From assembly GCA_964636655.1 (NCBI GenBank), contig CAZWTK010000017.1:1-45787 (forward strand): DNA of 45,787 nt. Direction: 5' to 3'. Below are positions 8,224-16,713 of the stretch, one piece after another. The notes under the pieces are model-generated. The model was not told the origin of the DNA and ran no database searches. It saw only the letters and a list, made by a program, of their open reading frames with translations. Positions within the stretch are counted from its first letter, which is position 1. Every line of letters starts with the position of its first letter. This DNA is from Fen-549 sp964636655 (lineage in GTDB: Bacteria > Actinomycetota > Thermoleophilia > Gaiellales > Gaiellaceae). A program made the position numbers and the translations under genes.

Positions 8224-8290
8224 CCAAGGCGCGGCTCAGTTGCTTTCTCACCCCGGAAAGTCGTTACACCGGCGGAGCCTGCGGACTTTC
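8224..8290. repeat. Intergenic repeat element, copy 2
   Basis: This copy is related to 6031-6098. Arms GAAAGTC (8256-8262) and GACTTTC (8284-8290) form a perfect 7-bp inverted repeat. The stop codon of the hybrid kinase lies inside the loop, so the element overlaps the gene end. Confidence 0.6.
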
Positions 8291-10624
8291 TGCAGACTTG
8301 GGCGGCTTCTTAGCGGCTAATTCGCGTACCGCCTGCGTCAGGGCGGCGGCGGTGAAGGGCTTCTGCAGGAAGCTCTCCTGGTGGGTCACCACGCCCTTGC
8401 CTCTGACAACGTCCGGCGTATAGCCGGAGATGTAGAGCACGCGCAGATCGGGCCGTTGCGCGAGTAGCCCCCGCGCCAGCTCGTGACCGTTCATCTCGGG
8501 CATGACGACGTCGGTCACGAGCACATCGATCGAGGGCTCCCAGTTGGCCAGCGAGATCGCTTCGCTGGGCAGGGCGGCGACCAGCACCCGGTAGCCGGCC
8601 TCGAGCAGGATCTTGGCCACCAGCTTGCGCACGGCCCGGTCGTCCTCGACCACGAGGATCGTGCCGACACCGGTCTGCGCCTTGCCGGGCACGGTTTTCT
8701 TCGTGATGGGAACGACCGCACTCCGGGGCAGGTAAACACGAAAGGTCGTTCCCTCGCCCGGCTTGGTGTCGACGGCGATCGCGCCGCCCGACTGCTCGAC
8801 GATGCCCACCACCGTGGCCAGCCCGAGCCCGGTCCCCTGACCCGGATCCTTGGTGGTGAAGAAGGGCTCGAAAACGTGCGAGCGCGTCTCTGCCGCCATG
8901 CCCTCGCCGTTGTCCGAGACAGAGAGCAGCACGTAGCTGCCTCTCGGAAGTGTTCCGTATTCGACGGGGATCGACCTCTTCGACTTGACGTTCTGAGTGG
9001 TGATGGTGAGAACTCCGCCCCTCGGCATGGCGTCGCGGGCGTTGACGGCCAGGTTCATCAGCACCTGGCCGAGCTGGCCCGGATCCACCTCGACAGTGCG
9101 CAGCTCCGGCTCCAGCCGAGTCGAAAGCTCGATCTCCTCGCCGAGCACGCGGCGAAGCATCACGGCGTACTCCTCGACGATCGAATTGACGTCGACTATC
9201 TCCGGCTGAAGCATCTGCTGGCGGCTGAACGCGAGCAGGTGCTGGGTCAGCTCGGCCGCCCGCTGACCGGCGTGACCTATCTCGGCGAGGTAGCGGCGGG
9301 TGCCCTCGTCGCGGTCGCCGAGCTCCCGAATAGCCACGTCGGTGAAGCCGTTGATGACCGTGAGAAGGTTGTTGAAGTCGTGCGCGACGCCGCCGGCGAG
9401 CTGGCCGACCGCCTCCATCTTCTGGGCGACCAGAAGCTGCTGCTCGAGCGAGGTGCGCTCGGTCACGTCGCGCAGGATCACAACCATGTACGAGGGCTCG
9501 CCTCCCTCGTCGCTCGCAACCGAGCCGAGGCCTTCGAACAGGCGCCAACCGCCGTCTCGGTGCCTGAGGCGCAGGGGGCGGTTTTGCGGCACCCTGCCGA
9601 CGAGAATCTCCTTCAGGGTCACCCTGAGATCCTCGCTTGTCTCGGGGTCGACCAGCTCCTCCACGTTGCGGCCGACCAACTCGCTTGGCTCGAAGCCCAA
9701 GCCGTCTCGAACCGACTGCGAGACCAGGCGAATGGTGAAGTCGAGACCCACGACCGCAATCACGTCGTTGGCGTGCTCGATCACGAGCCGCTGCAGCTCC
9801 TCGCGCTCACGCAGTGCCTGCTCGGCCTGTTTGAGCGAGGTGATGTCGATTATCTGGACGACGTTGTGAATGAAGCGCTGCTCGGAGTCGCGCACGGACG
9901 ACACCGAGACGCGGCCCCAGACGACCTCGCCGTCCTTACGTAGGTAGCGCTTCTCGACCGCGGCCCTTGCCTCGCCCTTCTCGAATATCCGCATCGAGAC
10001 GTTGCGCGTCAGCTCCAGATCGTCGGGGTGGGTGATCTCGTAGATGGACTTTCCCGTGAGCTGCCTCTTCGTGTAGCCGAGAAGCTCGCAGGCGGCGGCG
10101 TTGCTACCGCGAACGGAGGCGTCGTTGCCGACCAGGAGCATCGCAATCGGCGCCTCCTCGAAGGTGACGCGGAAGCGCTCCTCGCTCTCCATCCGGTCTT
10201 TCTCGGCCCGGTGACGCTCGCTGACGTCGTGGATGACGATCAGGACGCTCACCACCTCACCGCGCTCGTCCCGCTCGGGTAACAGCCTCGTCTCGTGGCT
10301 ACGCGGTCCGGAAGGACCCTCGAAAGTGTCCTCGACGTCGAGGGTCTTCCCGCTCTCGAGCACCTTCTTGACCCGCGCCGCCCAGGTCTTGCGCAGCCGC
10401 GGCGAGACGGGCAGCTCCCGCATCGTCTTTCCGACTATCTCCGTCACGGGAACTCCAAGCACGCGCTCACAGGCCGGGTTGGCGACGATGTGACGGAAGT
10501 CCCTGTCGACGCGGATAACCCCATCGGGGAGGTTTTGGAGCAGCGTCTCGAGCGTCCGGCTCCGCTGCGCATCGTAAGCGACCGAGGCGGCGACTTTCGG
10601 CGTCTTGCGGGGAATCGGCGGCAT
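8264..10624 (-). CDS. Hybrid sensor histidine kinase with three PAS domains and a receiver
   Basis: This 786-residue protein has no membrane segment, so it is likely a cytosolic sensor. The domains in order are PAS1 (about 22-140), PAS2 (about 148-270), PAS3 (about 275-395), HisKA with phospho-His415 in GGVAHDFNN, HATPase_c (about 510-635; N-box NLAVNARDA, DNGEGM, GQGTGLGLATV) and a C-terminal receiver (about 655-775) with DD at 661-662, phosphoacceptor Asp705 and a conserved Lys in LQKPF. This layout is common for signal-integrating kinases that pass phosphate to a separate partner. No partner regulator is adjacent. The PAS ligands are not predictable; no heme or flavin Cys motif was recognised. 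Confidence 0.94.
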   Translation of the reverse strand: MPPIPRKTPKVAASVAYDAQRSRTLETLLQNLPDGVIRVDRDFRHIVANPACERVLGVPVTEIVGKTMRELPVSPRLRKTWAARVKKVLESGKTLDVEDTFEGPSGPRSHETRLLPERDERGEVVSVLIVIHDVSERHRAEKDRMESEERFRVTFEEAPIAMLLVGNDASVRGSNAAACELLGYTKRQLTGKSIYEITHPDDLELTRNVSMRIFEKGEARAAVEKRYLRKDGEVVWGRVSVSSVRDSEQRFIHNVVQIIDITSLKQAEQALREREELQRLVIEHANDVIAVVGLDFTIRLVSQSVRDGLGFEPSELVGRNVEELVDPETSEDLRVTLKEILVGRVPQNRPLRLRHRDGGWRLFEGLGSVASDEGGEPSYMVVILRDVTERTSLEQQLLVAQKMEAVGQLAGGVAHDFNNLLTVINGFTDVAIRELGDRDEGTRRYLAEIGHAGQRAAELTQHLLAFSRQQMLQPEIVDVNSIVEEYAVMLRRVLGEEIELSTRLEPELRTVEVDPGQLGQVLMNLAVNARDAMPRGGVLTITTQNVKSKRSIPVEYGTLPRGSYVLLSVSDNGEGMAAETRSHVFEPFFTTKDPGQGTGLGLATVVGIVEQSGGAIAVDTKPGEGTTFRVYLPRSAVVPITKKTVPGKAQTGVGTILVVEDDRAVRKLVAKILLEAGYRVLVAALPSEAISLANWEPSIDVLVTDVVMPEMNGHELARGLLAQRPDLRVLYISGYTPDVVRGKGVVTHQESFLQKPFTAAALTQAVRELAAKKPPKSAESPQAPPV

Positions 10625-10721
10625 AACCCTGCCTTACGTCGTGATCAGAGCGCGAACAGGCTCTGCTCAAGGTATCTCGAAAACAACAAGAAAGGGAAGG
10701 GCTCGCAGGGCACCGGCCCTC

Positions 10722-11816
10722 CTAAACAAGCGCCTCGACGCCGGCGAAGAGCGCGTGCAAGCGAACGAACAGCGCCTCCAGCGCCAGCGACGAATTGAGG
10801 TTGAGCGACTGCATGCAGCGGAAGGTATCGCGCACGAGATCTACCGCGTCCTCGGCCGCGGCCAGGCGCTCGAGTGTTCCGTCGGCGCGCAGCTCGGCGG
10901 AGGCGTCGGAGTGAATCAGCACGCCCTCGGCGCCGATGGCGATAGCGATCAGGTCGCGGTACCAGGCGGCCAGCTCCTCGAGCATCGCCAGCAGCTCCTC
11001 GCGCTTGGCGCCGCGCTCGACCCGGCGTAGGCGCTGATCGAGCTCGCGCTTGGGCAGCTCGCTCCCCTCCAGAACGCGCTCGGCCTTCGCCCGCGCCTCG
11101 GCTCCGCGCTCGTCGATCGCCTCCTGCAGCGAGCGCACGGCCTCGGCCGGCTCGAAGCCGGGGTCGGCGTAGACGGCGCGGGCGGCCGCGAGCAGGCGCG
11201 CTCGCCTGGCCGAGGCCGCGGGCTCGAGTAGGCGTTCCAAACGGTCGAGGCGACCGGCCGCGATACGCGCCAGCGCTCGCCGGCGCTCCTCGTCGGGCAC
11301 GCCGCCCAGGCGCACGATCTGCTCGAGCACCGCCTGCTCGGAGAGACGGTGGAAGGAGACCGGCTGGCAGCGCGAGCGGATGGTGGTGGAGATTCGCCTC
11401 GGATCGCTCGCGACCAGCACGAAGACGGCGTACGAAGGCGGCTCCTCGAGATCCTTGAGCAGAGCGTCGGCGGCCTCGCGATTCATCATCTCGGCCGAGA
11501 AGATGAGATAGACGCGCCACTTTGCCTCGAACGGGCGCATGTGCAGGTCGTGCCTGAGCGCGCGGGTATCGTCGATGCGGATCTGGTCGCCGATCGGCTC
11601 GAGCAGGTAGAGATCGGGGTGCGAGTGCTGCTCGACACGGCGCACGTCGCCGAGCAGCTCGCCGGCGAAGAGAAGCGCCGCCTTGCGCTTGCCGACCCCG
11701 CTCGGGCCGTGAAAGAGATAGGCGTGAGCGGGCCCCTCGACCAGCGCCGAGCGCAGCAGCGCCTTGGCCTCCTCCTGCTCTGCGACCGAAGCGAACGGGT
11801 CGTTCGGGGCGCTCAC
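10722..11816 (-). CDS. holB: DNA polymerase III delta' subunit
   Basis: This 364-residue clamp-loader AAA+ protein has the P-loop GPSGVGK (37-43), sensor-like LLKDLEEPP, and the SRC motif in TIRSRCQPV, typical of delta'. Delta' sits in the clamp loader that puts the beta sliding clamp on DNA. The stretch between the P-loop helix and HSHPDLY has no cysteines and is short, so the four-Cys zinc module of E. coli delta' is absent. It overlaps the tmk stop codon by 4 nt, the classic tmk-holB arrangement, and would be translated from the tmk transcript. The C-terminal helical collar is present. Confidence 0.92.
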   Translation of the reverse strand: MSAPNDPFASVAEQEEAKALLRSALVEGPAHAYLFHGPSGVGKRKAALLFAGELLGDVRRVEQHSHPDLYLLEPIGDQIRIDDTRALRHDLHMRPFEAKWRVYLIFSAEMMNREAADALLKDLEEPPSYAVFVLVASDPRRISTTIRSRCQPVSFHRLSEQAVLEQIVRLGGVPDEERRRALARIAAGRLDRLERLLEPAASARRARLLAAARAVYADPGFEPAEAVRSLQEAIDERGAEARAKAERVLEGSELPKRELDQRLRRVERGAKREELLAMLEELAAWYRDLIAIAIGAEGVLIHSDASAELRADGTLERLAAAEDAVDLVRDTFRCMQSLNLNSSLALEALFVRLHALFAGVEALV

Positions 11817-12415
11817 AGCAGCCCGGCCTCCTCGAGCGCCCGGCGAACCTGACGCGCGATCAGCTCGCGCGGCTGCGTCCCGTCGAGCGCGATGACGCGC
11901 TCGGGGAACATCTCCGCCAGGCGCCGGTAGCCGTCGCCGACCAGGCGGCGGAACTCCGCGCTCTCCCGCTCCATGCGGTCGCGCTCCTCGCCGACCCTCG
12001 ACTCCGATAGCTTCTCGTCGACCATCAGCAGGAAGGTGCGATCGGGAAGCAGCCCCTTCGTGGCGTGCAAGTTGAGTTGCAGGACGTTCTCGATCCCGAG
12101 CCCGCGAGCCACGCCCTGATAGACGAGCGAGGAGTCGACGAAGCGATCGGAGATCACGATCGCTCCCCGCCTGAGCGCCGGCTCGATAACCTCTTCGACC
12201 AGCTCGGCCCGCGCCGCCGCGAAGATGGCCACCTCCGCCCAGGGCGAGATCTTCCCGCCGTGCAGCACGATCCCGCGCAGCGTCTCGCCCAGCTCGGTGC
12301 CGCCCGGCTCGCGCGTGCCGACCACTTCGAAGTCACGCGTCTCGAGATATGCCTCCAGCAGCTCAACCTGAGTCGTCTTGCCGCAGCCGTCAAGACCTTC
12401 GAAGGAGATGAACAT
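11813..12415 (-). CDS. tmk: Thymidylate kinase
   Basis: This 200-residue enzyme phosphorylates dTMP to dTDP using ATP. The motifs are P-loop FEGLDGCGKTT (5-15), TREPGG (34-39), DRFVDSSLVYQG, and a lid region with basic residues (EERDRMERE). The length is standard. The gene overlaps holB by 4 nt, forming a replication and nucleotide operon. A -10 box TAGGCT (12422-12427) lies exactly six bases before the ATG and no Shine-Dalgarno is seen, so the mRNA is probably leaderless. Its promoter is divergent from that of the epimerase gene. Confidence 0.95.
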   Translation of the reverse strand: MFISFEGLDGCGKTTQVELLEAYLETRDFEVVGTREPGGTELGETLRGIVLHGGKISPWAEVAIFAAARAELVEEVIEPALRRGAIVISDRFVDSSLVYQGVARGLGIENVLQLNLHATKGLLPDRTFLLMVDEKLSESRVGEERDRMERESAEFRRLVGDGYRRLAEMFPERVIALDGTQPRELIARQVRRALEEAGLL

Positions 12416-12421
12416 TGCTAG

Positions 12422-12427
12422 AGCCTA
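12422..12427 (-). promoter_or_regulatory. -10 box TAGGCT of tmk (leaderless)
   Basis: On the minus strand TAGGCT is followed by six bases and the tmk ATG. Transcription starting 6-7 nt after the box would begin at or next to the start codon. There is no clear -35 TTGACA. Confidence 0.6.
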
Positions 12428-12462
12428 TCCCGTTTGAGATACGCCGCTGAGGAGGCTCAAAG

Positions 12463-12468
12463 TAGGAT
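12463..12468 (+). promoter_or_regulatory. -10 box TAGGAT of the epimerase gene (leaderless)
   Basis: TAGGAT is followed by six bases and GTG 12475. The only GGAGG nearby is about 20 nt upstream, too far to act as a ribosome binding site. The layout is the same as for tmk, pabB, the PAS-GAF gene and marP. Confidence 0.6.
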
Positions 12469-12474
12469 ACGGGC

Positions 12475-13377
12475 GTGCGGGCGGTAGTTACAGGCGGTGC
12501 CGGATTCATCGGCTCGAATCTCGTCGATGCTCTGATCGAGCGCGGCGACTCGGTCGACGTTGTCGACAACCTCTCCAGCGGGAAGCGCGAGAACGTTCAC
12601 GAGCGGGCGCGCCTGCACGTGCTCGACATCCGCGAGCCGCTCGACGACCTCTTCGCCGAGCTGCGCCCCGACGTCTGCTTCCACCTCGCGGCCCAGGCCG
12701 ACGTGCGCGTCTCGGTCGAGCGGCCCGACTACGACGCCGAGGTGAACGTGATCGGCACCGTGCACGTGCTCGAGGCCGCCCGCCTGGCGGGCGCCCGCGT
12801 CGTCTTCTCCTCCACCGGCGGCGCGATCTACGGAGAGTGCGTCGAGCCCGCCGACGAGGCGAGCGAGCGCCAACCGCTGGCGCCTTACGGAACGGCCAAA
12901 CTGGCCGGCGAGGAGTACCTGCTCACCTACCAGCGCCTGTACGGGATGGCGAACGTGGCTCTTCGCTTCGGCAACGTCTTCGGGCCGCGGCAGGATCCGC
13001 ACGGCGAGGCGGGAGTGGTCGCCATCTTCCTCGGGCGCCTGCGCGACGGGGAGATCTGTCGCATCTTCGGCGACGGCAAGCAGGAGCGCGACTACGTCTA
13101 CGTCGGCGACGTCGTACAGGCTGCACTCGCTGCCACCGAGGTCGAAGGCGGCATCTTCAACGTCGGAACCGGCCGGGCCACCTCGGTGCTCGAGCTCTAC
13201 GACCTTTGCCGCAAGGTGGCCGGGAGCAAGCTCGCGGCCGAGCACGCTCCGGCGCGAGCGGGCGAGTTGCAGCGAAGCGTGCTCGATATCAACAAGGCCG
13301 CCGACGAGCTCGGCTGGCGCCCCGATACGAGCCTCGAAGACGGCCTGCGCCAGACCTGGAACTGGATCCGGACTTAG
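12475..13377 (+). CDS. NAD-dependent sugar epimerase (UDP-glucose 4-epimerase-like)
   Basis: This 300-residue extended short-chain dehydrogenase has the Rossmann motif GGAGFIGS (7-14), Asp31 that would bind the NAD ribose, the catalytic SST (112-114) and YxxxK (Tyr138, Lys142). The C-terminal part (ALRFGNVFGPRQDPHGEAGVV, then ERDYVYVGDVV) is typical of GalE-type UDP-sugar 4-epimerases, which interconvert UDP-Glc and UDP-Gal or related sugars for surface polysaccharides. It could also be a related UDP-sugar dehydratase or epimerase. It starts at GTG with a -10 box six bases upstream and no Shine-Dalgarno. It stands alone, divergent from tmk-holB. Confidence 0.88.
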   Translation: MRAVVTGGAGFIGSNLVDALIERGDSVDVVDNLSSGKRENVHERARLHVLDIREPLDDLFAELRPDVCFHLAAQADVRVSVERPDYDAEVNVIGTVHVLEAARLAGARVVFSSTGGAIYGECVEPADEASERQPLAPYGTAKLAGEEYLLTYQRLYGMANVALRFGNVFGPRQDPHGEAGVVAIFLGRLRDGEICRIFGDGKQERDYVYVGDVVQAALAATEVEGGIFNVGTGRATSVLELYDLCRKVAGSKLAAEHAPARAGELQRSVLDINKAADELGWRPDTSLEDGLRQTWNWIRT

Positions 13378-13450
13378 AGCTCGATCAGGAAGTTGGCACA
13401 CAACTCGCACCTTCGCGGGCGCCTTTTCGCGATACCGTGTCTCGCCCCGT

Positions 13451-13476
13451 GGGTGGGTGGGGGGTGGAGAGGTGGG
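13451..13476 (+). other. Potential G-quadruplex tract
   Basis: GGG T GGG T GGGGGG is followed by further G pairs and GGG at 13474-13476. This fits the four-G-run rule if one loop of about 12 nt is allowed. It lies 70 bp after the epimerase stop codon. Confidence 0.4.
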
Positions 13477-13534
13477 CAAAGGCGTCCCTACCCCGAGGAT
13501 CCGGGATCGCACCTCGTCGGCAGGTCTGCACTAC

Positions 13535-13577
13535 GTTGGCGTTGGTAACACCCAACCGATTCGGGCCGGACGCCAAC
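13535..13577 (+). other. Inverted repeat GTTGGCGT / ACGCCAAC
   Basis: Perfect 8-bp arms (13535-13542 and 13570-13577) enclose 27 bases that include GGTAACACC. In RNA this would be a stable stem. It could be the epimerase terminator hairpin or part of an nrdJ leader. No U-run follows. Confidence 0.45.
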
Positions 13578-13635
13578 GGGTAGGGTTGCCGGCGGGCGCC
13601 AAGTAGCAGGAGTCGGGCTTTTCGGCCACCCCGAA

Positions 13636-13655
13636 CGGTGCCTGAACTGGCACCG
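13636..13655 (+). other. Hairpin CGGTGCC / GGCACCG
   Basis: A perfect 7-bp stem (13636-13642 and 13649-13655) with a TGAACT loop lies just upstream of the AT-rich dyad. Confidence 0.45.
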
Positions 13656-13666
13656 GGAAACACGAG

Positions 13667-13680
13667 TTTTACAGGTAAAA
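13667..13680. promoter_or_regulatory. Operator-like dyad TTTTAC-AG-GTAAAA
   Basis: This is a perfect 6-bp-arm palindrome in an otherwise GC-rich area, abutting the -35 element of the putative nrdJ promoter. Its position suits a transcription factor site. It does not match the NrdR-box consensus well. Confidence 0.5.
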
Positions 13681-13709
13681 TTGATTACGTCCGGGAAGGC
13701 TCCTATCGT
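13681..13709 (+). promoter_or_regulatory. Putative nrdJ promoter TTGATT-17-TATCGT
   Basis: The -35 TTGATT (13681-13686) and -10 TATCGT (13704-13709) are separated by 17 bp. The same -10 hexamer occurs in the padR promoter. Transcription would start near 13716, leaving about 85 nt of leader before ATG 13802. Confidence 0.5.
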
Positions 13710-13801
13710 TCCGAGGTCCGTCGGTCAATTGCCCGCAAAATCGGGTGCTCAGCCGGCCGCAGGGAGTCCCCAGGAGTCCGTTTCAAAGAGGGAGAGGCGA
13801 G

Positions 13802-16570
13802 ATGGCGACAGCCAAAGAGATACCGGTTGAAGCGACGGAGATAGAGCTGGAGAACGTCGTAGTCGACGCGGAGGCGAGTCTCGGCGTTCGCCGCTACTTC
13901 ACCATCCCCGGGCGCGACCCCTTCGACGAGATCGAGTGGGAGGTGCGCGACGCCTTCATCCCGGGCAAGGACGGCGCGACCTTCGAGCAGAAGGGTGTCG
14001 AGTTCCCGCGCTTCTGGTCGCAGACCGCTACCAACATCGTCGCCCAGAAATACTTCCGCGGCCAGATGGGCGCGCCAGAGCGCGAGTGGAGCGTCAAGCA
14101 GATGATCGGGCGCGTCGTCTCGACGATCGGCGCCTGGGGCCGCAAGGGCGGCTACTTCGCAAACGAGGAGGAGGCAGGTACCTTCGAGGCCGAGCTGAAG
14201 GCGATCCTCGTCAACCAGCTCGCCGCCTTCAACTCGCCGGTCTGGTTCAACGTCGGCTTCGAAGAGAAGCCGCAGTGCTCGGCTTGCTTCATTCTCTCCG
14301 TCGACGACAACATGGAAGCGATCCTCGACTGGATCAAGCGCGAGGGAATCATCTTTCGCGGCGGCTCCGGGGCCGGGGTCAACCTCTCGCGCCTGCGCGC
14401 GTCGAAAGAGCAGCTCACCAAGGGCGGCCACGCCTCCGGGCCGGTTTCCTTCATGCGCGGCGCCGACGCCTCGGCGGGCACGATCAAGTCGGGCGGCAAG
14501 ACCAGGCGCGCGGCCAAGATGGTGATACTCGACGTCGATCACCCCGACATCGAAGAGTTCATCTGGTGCAAGGCCAAGGAGGAGAAGAAGGTTCGCGTGC
14601 TCGAAGCCGCGGGCTACGACATGTCGCTCGACTCGCCGGACTGGGCCTCGATCCAGTACCAGAACGCCAACAACTCGGTCAGGGTCACCGACGCCTTCAT
14701 GCAGGCGGCCGTCGACGACAGCGACTGGAACCTGACCGCGCGCGTCGACGGCTCGGTGATCGCGGCCACCAAGGCGCGTGAGTTGCTGCGCCAGATCGCC
14801 GCCGCCGCCTGGGAGTGCGCCGACCCCGGCATCCAGTACGACACGACCATCAACCGCTGGCACACGGTGCCCAACTCCGGCCGCATCAACGCCTCCAACC
14901 CCTGCTCCGAGTACATGAGTATCGACAACTCGGCCTGCAACCTCGCCTCGCTGAACCTGATGAAGTTCCGCCGCGAGGACGACGGCGAGCTCGACATCGA
15001 GGCCTTCGAGCACGCCGTGGACGTCGTCTTCCTGGCGCAGGAGATCCTGGTCAGATACTCCAGCTACCCGACACCCGAGATCGAGCACAACGCCCACGCC
15101 TTCCGTCAGCTCGGGCTCGGCTACGCCAACCTCGGCGCGCTGCTGATGGCGCGCGGGCTTCCCTACGACTCCGACGAGGGCCGCGCCTACGCCGCCGCCG
15201 TCACCGCGCTGATGACGGGGCGCGCCTACCGCAAGTCGGCCGAGATCGCCGGCCGCATGGGCGCCTTCGCCGACTACCAGAAGAACGCCGGCGCGATGCT
15301 CAGCGTCATCTCCAAGCACCGCGCCGCGGTCGGCAACATCGACCACGACGATTCCGTGCCGCGCGAGCTCCTCTCGGGCTGCCGCAAGTCCTGGGACGAG
15401 GCGCTCGACCTGGGCGAGGCGCACGGCTTCCGAAACGCCCAGGCAACCGTGCTCGCGCCGACCGGAACGATCAGCTTCATGATGGACTGCGACACCACCG
15501 GCATCGAGCCCGACTTCTCGCTCGCCAAGTCGAAGAAGCTGGTCGGCGGCGGTGAGATCACGATCGTCAACAAGACGGTGCCGATGGCGCTCGAGAAGCT
15601 CGGCTACTCGCCCGCCGAGGGCGCCGAGGTCGAGGCCTTCATCGACGAGCGCAACACAGTCGTCGGCGCGCCCAACCTGAAGAACGAGCACTATCCCGTA
15701 TTCGACTGTGCGGTTGGAGAGCGCTCGATCCACTACCTCGGCCACGTCAAGATGATGGGCGCCGTCCAGCCCTTCGTCTCGGGCGCGATCTCCAAGACCG
15801 TGAACATGCCCGAGGTGGCCACGGTCGAGGACGTCATGCAGCTGCTGGAGGACGCCTGGAGGCTCGGTGTCAAGGCGATCGCCCTGTACCGCGAGGGCTC
15901 CAAGGTCGCCCAGCCACTCTCAGGCAAGAGCGAGAAGGGCGGCGCGCTGGCTCCGGCCGCCTCGATCGCCGTCAACCCGCAGCGCCGCCGCCTGCCCGAC
16001 GAGCGCACCGAGATCGGGCGCAAGTTCCGCGTCGGCGACTACGAGGGCTACATCCACGTCGGCATCTACGATGACGGCACGCCTGGCGACGTCTTCGTGG
16101 ACATTGCCAAGGAGGGCACGACCCTTGCCGGCCTGATGAACGCCTTCATGATCGCCGTCTCGCTCGGGCTGCAGTACGGCGTGCCGCTCGAGGTCTTCGT
16201 CTCCAAGTACTCGCACATGCGCTTCGAGCCCTCGGGCCCGACCAACGATGCAGATATCCGCATCGCCAAGTCGATCGTCGACTACATCTTCCGCTGGCTC
16301 GGCAAGCGCTTCCTCTCGGTCGACCAGCAAGAAGAGCTGGGCATCCTCTCGCCCGAAGTGAGGGCGCGGCTGGCCCAGGCCTACACGAACGGCGGTAGCG
16401 CGGGCCAGGGCGGCGACCCCGCTCCGGCCGAGATGCCCCCGCCCGGCCAGAAGGCGCTCTTCAACAGCTGGGAGGACGCGGTCGAGTGTCCGCGCTGCGG
16501 CGGTCGCATGGTGCGGACGGGCAGCTGCTACACCTGCCGCGATTGCGGGACGAACACCGGCTGTAGCTGA
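13802..16570 (+). CDS. nrdJ: Adenosylcobalamin-dependent ribonucleotide reductase (class II)
   Basis: This 922-residue class II enzyme reduces ribonucleotides using coenzyme B12 and does not need oxygen or a radical subunit. Seen motifs include FNSPVWFNVG near the N-terminal third, RGGSGAGVNLSRLR, the active-site NPCSEYMSIDNSACNLASLNL region, and APTGTISFMMDCDTTGIEPDF. A TSCPD domain lies near the C-terminus (VGDYEGYIHVGIYDDG to SKYSHMRFEPSG), followed by a Cys-rich tail (CPRCGG, CYTCRDCG, GCS) that should act as the redox swinging arm. ATG 13802 follows the Shine-Dalgarno GAGGGAGAGG. The frame is open further upstream, but the extension lacks conserved sequence. No nrdR gene is adjacent. Confidence 0.97.
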   Translation: MATAKEIPVEATEIELENVVVDAEASLGVRRYFTIPGRDPFDEIEWEVRDAFIPGKDGATFEQKGVEFPRFWSQTATNIVAQKYFRGQMGAPEREWSVKQMIGRVVSTIGAWGRKGGYFANEEEAGTFEAELKAILVNQLAAFNSPVWFNVGFEEKPQCSACFILSVDDNMEAILDWIKREGIIFRGGSGAGVNLSRLRASKEQLTKGGHASGPVSFMRGADASAGTIKSGGKTRRAAKMVILDVDHPDIEEFIWCKAKEEKKVRVLEAAGYDMSLDSPDWASIQYQNANNSVRVTDAFMQAAVDDSDWNLTARVDGSVIAATKARELLRQIAAAAWECADPGIQYDTTINRWHTVPNSGRINASNPCSEYMSIDNSACNLASLNLMKFRREDDGELDIEAFEHAVDVVFLAQEILVRYSSYPTPEIEHNAHAFRQLGLGYANLGALLMARGLPYDSDEGRAYAAAVTALMTGRAYRKSAEIAGRMGAFADYQKNAGAMLSVISKHRAAVGNIDHDDSVPRELLSGCRKSWDEALDLGEAHGFRNAQATVLAPTGTISFMMDCDTTGIEPDFSLAKSKKLVGGGEITIVNKTVPMALEKLGYSPAEGAEVEAFIDERNTVVGAPNLKNEHYPVFDCAVGERSIHYLGHVKMMGAVQPFVSGAISKTVNMPEVATVEDVMQLLEDAWRLGVKAIALYREGSKVAQPLSGKSEKGGALAPAASIAVNPQRRRLPDERTEIGRKFRVGDYEGYIHVGIYDDGTPGDVFVDIAKEGTTLAGLMNAFMIAVSLGLQYGVPLEVFVSKYSHMRFEPSGPTNDADIRIAKSIVDYIFRWLGKRFLSVDQQEELGILSPEVRARLAQAYTNGGSAGQGGDPAPAEMPPPGQKALFNSWEDAVECPRCGGRMVRTGSCYTCRDCGTNTGCS

Positions 16571-16713
16571 GTCGGACCTAGCCCGCCGAACTCAACCGGG
16601 GTGCATCCCGTAAAAACGCTGTGAATCTTCCGAGCGATCCCGAGCGTGTTGACGAGCGGAGGCCCGGCAGCTGATCGCCACGGCCCAGGATCCCGAGGGG
16701 AACGTGACCGGGC

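Larger units (their letters stand above)
13378..13801 (+). other. 424-bp structured leader region of nrdJ
   Basis: This region holds no convincing coding frame. It contains a G-rich tract (13451-13476), two strong inverted repeats (13535-13577 and 13636-13655), an AT-rich perfect dyad (13667-13680) and a promoter-like pair (13681-13709), each listed separately. I looked for a cobalamin riboswitch, expected for a B12-dependent enzyme, and did not find its B12 box. Confidence 0.7.

Noticed and set aside
13430..13660. RNase P RNA, SRP RNA or tmRNA in the nrdJ leader
   Set aside because: None of the invariant segments of these RNAs could be found.
13378..13801. Cobalamin riboswitch upstream of the B12-dependent reductase
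   Set aside because: Expected by context, but the B12 box (GCCACTG...) and the usual core are not present on either strand; only unrelated stems are seen.
13703..15745. Very long open frame antisense to nrdJ, and similar ones antisense to the hybrid kinase (8483-9943), pabB (19202-20677) and marP (43572-44690)
   Set aside because: These are mirror frames of high-GC coding genes with low-complexity Arg/Gly/Val-rich translations and no ribosome binding sites or recognisable domains.
16571..16713. Insertion-sequence remnant after nrdJ
   Set aside because: No terminal repeats, transposase fragment or direct repeats could be identified.
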